Shown here in pieces: positions 9,401 to 14,298 of a stretch of DNA of 14,298 nt. The notes beneath the pieces were generated by a model. The model was not told the DNA's origin. It saw only the letters and a list, made by a program, of their open reading frames with translations, and searched no databases. How positions within the stretch are numbered: position 1 is the stretch's first letter; every line of letters starts with the position of its first letter. The position numbers and the translations under genes were made by a program. Origin of the DNA: an uncultured Bacteroides sp. Lineage in GTDB: Bacteria > Bacteroidota > Bacteroidia > Bacteroidales > Bacteroidaceae. Location: the NCBI GenBank assembly GCA_905198575.1, contig CAJKDC010000075.1, positions 1 to 14,298 of the forward strand, read 5' to 3'.

Positions 9401-9647
9401 CGGGTTTTACGTTCAAAGAAAAACGGCCATCCATGTCGGTTATGGTTCCGTTTGTCGTTCCTTTTTCTACAATTGATGCACCGATAATGGGACCTGCTGC
9501 ATCACTCACTACTCCTGTCACTGTTTCCGACTGCTGTGTAACAGTCACACCAGGATAATCTGCTGCGAAAACGGGTGAAATACCTCCCATAATAATAAGA
9601 GATAAAGTTCCGCAAAACAATGTTTTTCTATAATTCTTTGCTCTCAT
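6459..9647 (-). CDS. SusC-like TonB-dependent outer-membrane transporter (SusC/RagA family)
   Basis: This 1062-residue barrel imports oligosaccharides into the periplasm using TonB energy, in complex with the SusD-like protein encoded next. The signal peptide (about 1-28) ends VFA before ADYPG. A carboxypeptidase-regulatory-like domain (about 42-110) follows, with VTGVVSDAAGPIIGASI and DMDGRFSLNV, as is standard for SusC proteins. The plug domain (about 115-262) contains LSEVVVTALG, PLYVIDGVPLDN (193-204) and the family signature GPAASALYGSRASHGVI (238-254). The rest is the 22-stranded barrel, ending RRSYGFNISVKF with the C-terminal aromatic residue needed for outer-membrane assembly. There is no N-terminal STN domain, so no anti-sigma-factor signalling is expected. 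That agrees with control by an HTCS instead of an ECF sigma factor. It is the first gene of the operon. Length is usual, and no frame disruption is seen. Confidence 0.97.
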   Translation of the reverse strand: MRAKNYRKTLFCGTLSLIIMGGISPVFAADYPGVTVTQQSETVTGVVSDAAGPIIGASIVEKGTTNGTITDMDGRFSLNVKPGSILVISYVGYTSKEVKATKQPMKISLEEDNQMLSEVVVTALGIKRERKALGYGVAEVKGEALTKAKETNVINSMAGRVPGLVVSQTASGPSGSTRVILRGSTEMTGNNQPLYVIDGVPLDNTNYGSAGTFGGYDLGDGISSINPDDIENISVLKGPAASALYGSRASHGVILITTKKADGKEKYSVEYNGTFTVDTQLSKWNDLQQVYGMGSNGTYSIDAVSNTNKSWGPKADGSNMLKYFDGVERPYLIIPNNTSGFFRTGLTATNTATISSSNGKSGIRFSYTDMRNRDIVPETNMSRNNFTLRANTSLGKVDVDFSANYIREDVKNRPAVGDSKANVGKNLMTLATTYDQAWLKTYQDENGEYSNWNGMDPYNVNPYWSIYKNENTSKKDQFRLNGKAIWNITPHLKLQGTLGTEMNWFTFEDFQAPTTPGFEAGRLQNSRFDNKMYNFELLALYNNSWGDFDFSGTLGANMFKVDNLTTVTTAQDMQIRDVIALLSFNEISVEQNTYRKQINSAYGAVNLGWKHMLYFDATLRADQSSTLPLNNNIYVYPSFSGSFIFSELLKNKSILPYGKIRMSWAQVGSDTNPYQLGLVYTKSKYTYPGFTIGYINNNTVPNKDLKPTRTNSFELGLETKFLNNRIGLDFTYYSQVSRDQIMGMASSWATGYNYRLINAGEIENKGVEIALNTRVIQAKDFSWDVNLNFSKNSNKVKKLVDGMDMFELEKASWLDVQVAAKVGENYGSIIGPDFKRNENGDILIDAATGLPMYDKTNHVLGNASWDWTGGLVTTLTYKDLSLSAVFDVKVGADLYSMSARAAYESGKSLETLQGREEWYHSEEQRKAAGIPKGSPDWTPTGGFIAPGVIDNGDGTYRENDIYINPEDYWMSVCRNAPSMFIYDNSYVKCRELTLSYRVPNKLFKGVIDNMTVSFVARNPFIVYKNIPNIDPDSNYNNTTGMGLEYGSLPSRRSYGFNISVKF

Positions 9648-9737
9648 AGATATGTGATTTTATTAGACAATCCTATTTTAATTCTACTTTTCGTTCAAAG
9701 TCAAAATAAGAATGCGGATAACAAATTTTTCTGAGTG

Positions 9738-9769
9738 CAAAATTACAAGTCATCTCCAAACAGGACATA
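9738..9769 (-). promoter_or_regulatory. Candidate promoter of the susC-like operon
   Basis: On the minus strand TAATTTTG (9745-9738) matches the Bacteroides -7 consensus TAnnTTTG exactly. The best -33 element is TATG (9769-9766), one mismatch from TTTG, with 20 nt between the elements, inside the usual spacing. The weak -33 would suit a promoter that depends on an activator. Transcription would start near 9731, leaving about 84 nt of leader before the ATG at 9647. A small inverted repeat (ACATA/TATGT, 9765-9778) overlaps the -33 element. Confidence 0.5.
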
Positions 9770-9794
9770 CCGATATGTACTACAATAGGTCATA

Positions 9795-9813
9795 AAATGT
9801 TTATTCAACATTT
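9795..9813. repeat. 7-bp inverted repeat in the divergent region
   Basis: AAATGTT and AACATTT are perfect complements around a 5-nt spacer. The right arm overlaps the first copy of the adjacent 14-bp direct repeat, so ACATTT appears here as a half-site in both orientations. It may be part of the regulator binding region; A+T-rich sequence makes such repeats fairly frequent by chance. Confidence 0.35.
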
Positions 9814-9843
9814 GATACCCTATTTTTAGACATTTCAGCCCCT
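9808..9843. promoter_or_regulatory. Candidate HTCS operator: 14-bp direct repeat with 22-nt period
   Basis: ACATTTGATACCCT (9808-9821) and ACATTTCAGCCCCT (9830-9843) match at 11 of 14 positions, giving ACATTTnAnnCCCT. Their starts are 22 nt apart, about two helical turns, which is the geometry by which AraC-type domains bind direct repeats along one face of DNA. The pair lies about 77-112 nt upstream of the predicted operon transcription start and before the HTCS -7 element. The repeat is seen directly; its role as the HTCS binding site is inferred. Confidence 0.45.
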
Positions 9844-9873
9844 TAATTGACATCGTTTTATCCTTAAAACAAC

Positions 9874-9903
9874 TTTCAAAGCATAAAAAAATATGTATTT
9901 TTG
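9874..9903 (+). promoter_or_regulatory. Candidate promoter of the HTCS gene
   Basis: TATTTTTG (9896-9903) fits the Bacteroides -7 consensus TAnnTTTG exactly. TTTC (9874-9877), one mismatch from the -33 TTTG, sits 18 nt upstream, one base short of the usual spacing. Transcription would begin near 9910, leaving about 60 nt of A+T-rich leader before the ATG at 9972. No Shine-Dalgarno site is visible, which is normal in this phylum. Confidence 0.5.
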
Positions 9904-9971
9904 TACGAACCTTATCGTTGGCTTATTCACGTAATTAATAAAATCACGTTTTATCATTATAGCATAATATT

Positions 9972-12900
9972 ATGAAATGGTTTATACTATCCTTGTTTTT
10001 AGTAATTGCACACACTCTGTCTGCTCAAAAAGATTTCATGTTCAGACATCTCACTGTTCATGACGGATTGACCGACAATGAAGTCAAATGTATTCTAAAA
10101 GACAATAATGGTTTCTTATGGTGTGCAACCAATAAAGGAATAAACCGATATGACGGATACAATGTTAAGCAATATCATAATACATCAAATAATCTCAGTT
10201 TAGAGTTAGCAATCGAACGAATGTTAATTGATGCCGACGGCAATATATGGATTGACCGATACGGACACTATTTTATTTACGACCAGACAAAAGATCAGTT
10301 TATTGATGCACAACCTTTATTAAACAAATATCAGCTAAATCATAATTCGGAAAAGCAAAATATCATCATAGATGACAATAAAAATATCTGGTCATATAAT
10401 GGCAAGGATATAAAATTCCATGATTTCGAAAAGCAAAAAACTCAAACAATTACCCAAATACCAAATGATATTCGATTTTTTTTTCCAAAAGGACAAACTC
10501 TTTTCTATATAGACAGTAAAAATACACTCCACATACAGGACATACATTCCCCTAAAAGCAATACGAGTATCAACCTGAGCCAAACATTTAATAAAGGAAA
10601 GCACTTAGAATACAAGTTGTATGTCGACAACAGTTATGATATTTGGATCTACTGTACAAATGCGGAAGGATTATGGCTACTTTCTAAAAATCAATATAAC
10701 CAATGGATTCCAACTACCATAGGACATACCTCTTACCTTACCAACAATAAAGTAATCAGTATATGCGAAGACAACAATCATAAAATCTGGATAGGGTTAG
10801 AGTATGATGGTATCAGTATCTATGACAAAAAGAACAAATCACATACTCATATATCTGAAACCGAATCCGATTATTCATTGGGAAGCAATAAAGTCTGGTG
10901 CTTCTTCAATGATGATGAAAATACCATGTGGGTAGGAACTATGCGAAATGGTATATCCTACTACAACAAGGATTTCTTTGCTTTCAAAAAAACAAGTATG
11001 CCATTCATCCACGACATCGGATGTCATATAGAAGATGATGAAAATAATCTATGGACAGGTACAGACGGAGGAGGTATCTTCAAGCAAAGTCCTGACGGCA
11101 CTCTAACAGCTTTCAATAAAGAGAACAATAAGTCCTTCAGTAATAAAATTGTATGTTTCTATAAGGATTCTAAAGATAAAATATGGGTCGGTACATACCT
11201 TGAAGGATTTGGCTATTTAGAAAACAACAGATTTCAGCAATATCCATTCTCTTCTCAATTTAAAAAGGAACCTATAAACAATAGCATCTGGGGGATTGCG
11301 GAGGACAACTGCGGTAATATCTGGCTTGGAAACTTAAAATGTGGCTTGCATGTTCTGAACACTCAAACCGGTCATTTTGAAACGTATAATAAAACGAATT
11401 CAAACTTATCAGACGAACATGTCATGGGACTCGTGTTCGATGGAAATAAATCCATCTACATGGCCACATGCAAAGGTCTAAATGTAATAGACACAGAAAC
11501 AAGAATAATAAACACTATCACAAGCAACAAAAAGAAAACACAATTCATAACCGACAGTGTACAAAATAACATTTATATTGATAGCAGAAAATTAATATGG
11601 ATTGGTGGCCGGGAAGGCATTACCATACTAGATATGAAATGTGATTCAATTTATTACCTGAATAAACAAGACCGCCTAAAAGGTAGTCTTGTTAGAGGAA
11701 TTACTGAAGATAAAAATCAAAATATGTGGGTTGTTACAACTGAAGGTATAACCAACGTAAAAGTCTCAGTCCTCAACCAGAATGGTCATTTTAGTTTTTC
11801 GTGCCATCCTTACTCAAAAGATGATGGACTTCAAACATCCGACTTTGTACAGAACTCTATTTATACATTAAAAAATGGCACAATCATCATAGGAGGTAAT
11901 GGAGGATACTATAGTATCAATCCATCCTATACCTATACCAGTAAACCGTCACGTGTTGTTTTTACTACACTAAAAGTTTTTAACGATGTTATCACTCCAG
12001 ATTCTGTATACAATAATAATATCATCTTAACCAACAATATTGAAACTACCCAACAATTTACCCTAAAAAACAACCAGAATTCTTTTAAGCTTGAATTCTC
12101 AACAATGGAATATGTCAAGACACACAACATAAGATTTTCATACCGACTAAAAGAAATTAATAATGTATGGACAAGCTTGAATAGTAACCAAGTTTCATTC
12201 AATAATATGGTTCCAGGAACATATACCTTGGAAGTACGTGCTACTAATTCTGATGGTATATGGCAAATCCCTACTGCCATTCAGTTCACCATCCAGCCTC
12301 CGTTATGGATGAATAACTGGGCCATAGCATTTTACGGTCTATCGCTTTTACTCATCATTACATATATTCTTTACCGCAACGACAGAAAACATAAGAGAAG
12401 ACTGATGTATAAGGAAAAAGAAATTGAAGCTCAAAAACAGCATGAAATAGATGAAATGAAACTTAATTTTTTCACAAATCTAAGCCATGACTTTCGTACT
12501 CCACTTTCTCTGATCATAGCTCCGTTAGAAGAAGTATTGAAAACCAATATAAGTAAAGAAGTAAACAATACACTTAACATTGTTTACAAGAACTCTCTTT
12601 CACTACTTAATCTTGTAAATCAAATCCTTGATTTTAGAAAAATAGAAATTCAAGAAATAAAACTCCAGCTGGAAAACGGAGATTATATCTTGTTTATTGG
12701 AGATATTATCCGGAACTTTTCTGTCTACATGGAAAAGAACCACCTCTGTCTGACATTTGACAAGCAAATTGATAATCTTTATATTGCATTCGACAAAGAC
12801 AAAATACACAAAATTATTATGAACTTATTGTCAAATGCCATCAAATATGGTGGTACTCCTGGAAAGATTTCTGTAAAAATATGGACAGAAGACAATAAAG

Positions 12901-13976
12901 TATATACCAGTGTAGCCGATAACGGTCCAGGCATTCAAGGACAAGATAAACAAAAGATCTTCGACCCATTCTATCAAATACCAAACAAAAATTCTGTATA
13001 TGGCAGTGGTATTGGATTACACATTGTAAAACAACTAGTATCAATACAGCACGGAGAAATCTTTGTAGAAAACAATATCCCCCAAGGAAGTAAATTTGTA
13101 TTCTTTATCCCACTGATAAAACCTGTTGTCGAAACAAATTGTACAAACAACCTACCTATTGTAGATGATGAAGAAAATCAGGCAATAAACCCAGAAGAAA
13201 AAAACTCCATCCTGATTGTAGAAGATTATCAGGATTTACGTGAGTTCTTAGCTGAATCCCTAAAAAAAGAATATAAAATTTACACAACTGTTGATGGCTT
13301 ACACGCTTTATCTATCATCCAAAAAGAAACTATAGATATGATCATAACTGATGTTATGATGCCTAACATGGATGGTATAGAATTATGTAAAAAAATCAAG
13401 AGTAATATCAAAGTTTCACATATTCCTATCATCATGCTAACAGCCAAAAATGATATAGAATATATTACTAAAGGATTTACAGAGGGAGCAGACGACTACA
13501 TACAGAAGCCATTTAATCTGGATGTACTTAAACTCAGAATCAACCGAATCTTTAAATGGAAACGGGAATGTTATAAGAAATTTGCTTTAGAGGATATTCC
13601 TACAAGCGATATCACATCAAGCTCACTGGATGAAACATTTATCAATAAAGCTATAAAGATTGTAGAGGAAAACATGGATAACTCTCAATTCTCTGTAGAA
13701 GAACTGAGTAATAGTATTGGTATGAGCAGAAGTAATCTTTATAACAAAACAGTATCCATTACAGGAAAAACTCCCAGTGAATTTATACGTATATTGAGAC
13801 TCAAAAAAAGTATAAAATATTTGGAGCAGACTCAAATGACTATAGCTGAAGTAGCATTTAAGGTTGGATTTAATTCACCCAAAATTTTTGCACACTATTT
13901 TAAAGAAGAATACAAAATGACTCCAACAGATTACAGAAAACAGGGAATCTCAAATACTGCAGACTCAAATCAGTAA
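9972..13976 (+). CDS. Hybrid two-component system (HTCS) sensor kinase / response regulator
   Basis: This 1334-residue inner-membrane protein combines sensor, kinase, receiver and transcription factor. The signal peptide (1-18, LSA before QKD) leads to a periplasmic sensor with about 14 propeller-blade repeats of the type NxIWIG-GI-YD, for example at 44-62, 267-287, 314-334, 445-467 and 580-598. That is enough for two seven-bladed propellers. A Y_Y_Y domain (about 697-775) and one membrane helix (about 783-801) follow. The cytoplasmic part has a coiled linker, HisKA with phospho-acceptor H839 in SHDFRTP, and an HATPase domain (N-box NLLSNAIK at 951-958, DNGPGI 983-988, GSGIGL 1011-1016). The receiver domain has E1084/D1085, phospho-acceptor D1127, T1157 and K1179. 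The AraC-type DNA-binding domain (about 1221-1325) has both helix-turn-helix units. All key residues are present, so it should be functional. It probably binds an oligosaccharide made by the PUL and activates the divergent operon. The gene is visibly more A+T-rich than the operon. Confidence 0.97.
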   Translation: MKWFILSLFLVIAHTLSAQKDFMFRHLTVHDGLTDNEVKCILKDNNGFLWCATNKGINRYDGYNVKQYHNTSNNLSLELAIERMLIDADGNIWIDRYGHYFIYDQTKDQFIDAQPLLNKYQLNHNSEKQNIIIDDNKNIWSYNGKDIKFHDFEKQKTQTITQIPNDIRFFFPKGQTLFYIDSKNTLHIQDIHSPKSNTSINLSQTFNKGKHLEYKLYVDNSYDIWIYCTNAEGLWLLSKNQYNQWIPTTIGHTSYLTNNKVISICEDNNHKIWIGLEYDGISIYDKKNKSHTHISETESDYSLGSNKVWCFFNDDENTMWVGTMRNGISYYNKDFFAFKKTSMPFIHDIGCHIEDDENNLWTGTDGGGIFKQSPDGTLTAFNKENNKSFSNKIVCFYKDSKDKIWVGTYLEGFGYLENNRFQQYPFSSQFKKEPINNSIWGIAEDNCGNIWLGNLKCGLHVLNTQTGHFETYNKTNSNLSDEHVMGLVFDGNKSIYMATCKGLNVIDTETRIINTITSNKKKTQFITDSVQNNIYIDSRKLIWIGGREGITILDMKCDSIYYLNKQDRLKGSLVRGITEDKNQNMWVVTTEGITNVKVSVLNQNGHFSFSCHPYSKDDGLQTSDFVQNSIYTLKNGTIIIGGNGGYYSINPSYTYTSKPSRVVFTTLKVFNDVITPDSVYNNNIILTNNIETTQQFTLKNNQNSFKLEFSTMEYVKTHNIRFSYRLKEINNVWTSLNSNQVSFNNMVPGTYTLEVRATNSDGIWQIPTAIQFTIQPPLWMNNWAIAFYGLSLLLIITYILYRNDRKHKRRLMYKEKEIEAQKQHEIDEMKLNFFTNLSHDFRTPLSLIIAPLEEVLKTNISKEVNNTLNIVYKNSLSLLNLVNQILDFRKIEIQEIKLQLENGDYILFIGDIIRNFSVYMEKNHLCLTFDKQIDNLYIAFDKDKIHKIIMNLLSNAIKYGGTPGKISVKIWTEDNKVYTSVADNGPGIQGQDKQKIFDPFYQIPNKNSVYGSGIGLHIVKQLVSIQHGEIFVENNIPQGSKFVFFIPLIKPVVETNCTNNLPIVDDEENQAINPEEKNSILIVEDYQDLREFLAESLKKEYKIYTTVDGLHALSIIQKETIDMIITDVMMPNMDGIELCKKIKSNIKVSHIPIIMLTAKNDIEYITKGFTEGADDYIQKPFNLDVLKLRINRIFKWKRECYKKFALEDIPTSDITSSSLDETFINKAIKIVEENMDNSQFSVEELSNSIGMSRSNLYNKTVSITGKTPSEFIRILRLKKSIKYLEQTQMTIAEVAFKVGFNSPKIFAHYFKEEYKMTPTDYRKQGISNTADSNQ

Positions 13977-14011
13977 ACGCTCTGTATCTTTTCCTTAAAA
14001 AAGTCAGAATA

Positions 14012-14038
14012 GCAGTTGAGTTATAAGAATAAAACTGC
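14012..14038 (+). terminator. Weak candidate terminator after the HTCS gene
   Basis: GCAGTT (14012-14017) and AACTGC (14033-14038) can pair as a 6-bp stem around a 15-nt loop, followed by ATTTTATG, 35 nt past the HTCS stop. The loop is large and the T tract short, so termination is uncertain. Read on the minus strand, the same stem is followed some bases later by CTTTTTT, so it might also serve transcription coming from the right. Confidence 0.25.
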
Positions 14039-14175
14039 ATTTTATGTAAACGATGCTGTGACTTCTACAAACTACAGTGCTATTTTGACCTTTTGGGGAA
14101 CAAATATTAGAATTATACCTCCTTATATATTATGGTTAAGTTTATTTTAACAAATTCTTCAAATCGAATCTACAA

Positions 14176-14292
14176 TCAATAAAATTTCTGTGCCACATAG
14201 AAACCATAACCATAGTAGTCCTTATACTTTTTATAAAAATCAACTGATAGTATCGGCGAAACGGTACCATCATAGCGCATGAATCGGTACCG
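14176..14292 (-). pseudogene. Possible C-terminal fragment of an outer-membrane beta-barrel protein, cut by an in-frame stop
   Basis: The minus strand from 14292 to a TGA at 14176-14178 reads 38 codons, starting RYRFMRYDGTVSP and ending GYGFYVAQKFY. The alternating aromatic pattern and terminal F-Y resemble the last strands of an outer-membrane barrel, where a C-terminal aromatic residue marks the protein for assembly. Reading further upstream in the same frame meets TAG at 14293-14295, three bases from the window edge, so the reading frame is not open to the right. It is therefore either a decayed remnant (nonsense mutation or nearby frameshift) or a chance 34-codon ORF starting at the ATG at 14278-14280. 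No family is recognised. It converges on the HTCS gene and seems unrelated to the PUL. The stretch 13977-14175 between them holds no credible gene. Confidence 0.35.
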
Positions 14293-14298
14293 CTATAG

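Larger units (their letters stand above)
9648..9971. promoter_or_regulatory. Divergent regulatory region between the PUL operon and its HTCS gene
   Basis: These 324 nt hold no credible gene; the only ORFs are under 30 codons and overlap the predicted promoter elements. The region is strongly A+T-rich and contains back-to-back promoter candidates for the operon (minus strand) and the HTCS gene (plus strand), plus several repeats listed separately. Divergent placement of an HTCS gene next to its target operon is common in Bacteroidetes PULs and suggests that operon control acts here. Confidence 0.7.

Noticed and set aside
9712..9795. 28-codon plus-strand ORF in the divergent region, considered as a leader peptide
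   Set aside because: It overlaps the predicted operon promoter on the other strand, lies upstream of the HTCS promoter and shows no coding features.
14117..14124. Perfect AAGGAGGT on the minus strand, considered as a ribosome binding site
   Set aside because: No start codon with a usable ORF follows at suitable distance, and genes in this window do not use Shine-Dalgarno sites.
1..14298. CRISPR array, tRNA, rRNA, insertion sequence or phage genes
   Set aside because: No regularly spaced repeats, no tRNA-like cloverleaf noticed, and no transposase, integrase or phage-like translation in any frame inspected.

Overview
The window carries one polysaccharide utilization locus (PUL) of the Bacteroidetes (Bacteroides/Prevotella type). 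The evidence is a SusC/SusD outer-membrane pair, acidic residues right after the lipoprotein cysteines, a hybrid two-component system (HTCS) regulator, TAnnTTTG-type -7 promoter elements and no reliance on Shine-Dalgarno sites. The species cannot be named from the sequence alone.

Layout. Positions 83-9647 hold four minus-strand genes that form one likely operon. In transcription order they are a SusC-like TonB-dependent transporter (9647-6459), a SusD-like lipoprotein (6444-4768), a surface glycan-binding lipoprotein (4745-3492) and a two-enzyme GH5-GH3 fusion (3379-83). The first three are separated by only 14 and 22 nt. A 112-nt gap containing a strong inverted repeat precedes the enzyme gene. 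A 324-nt divergent regulatory region (9648-9971) separates the operon from the plus-strand HTCS gene (9972-13976). The right end (13977-14298) is mostly non-coding. Its last ~120 nt encode, on the minus strand, what looks like the C-terminus of an outer-membrane beta-barrel protein cut off by an in-frame stop.

How it works (inferred from families). The glycan-binding lipoprotein and the SusD-like protein capture a glycan at the cell surface, and the SusC-like transporter brings oligosaccharides into the periplasm. There the GH5-GH3 enzyme, which has a Sec signal peptide and no lipobox, could cleave internal or terminal linkages with GH5 and release monosaccharide with GH3. A beta-glucan is the most likely substrate, but the linkage is not readable from the sequence. 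The HTCS senses a breakdown product with its two periplasmic beta-propellers and activates the operon through its AraC-type domain. A 14-bp direct repeat spaced by 22 nt in the divergent region is the best candidate operator.

Overall this is a recognisable type of locus rather than a new class of system. The points most worth checking are the GH5-GH3 fusion as the only enzyme present, the candidate operator, the hairpin before the enzyme gene, and the truncated barrel fragment at the right edge.
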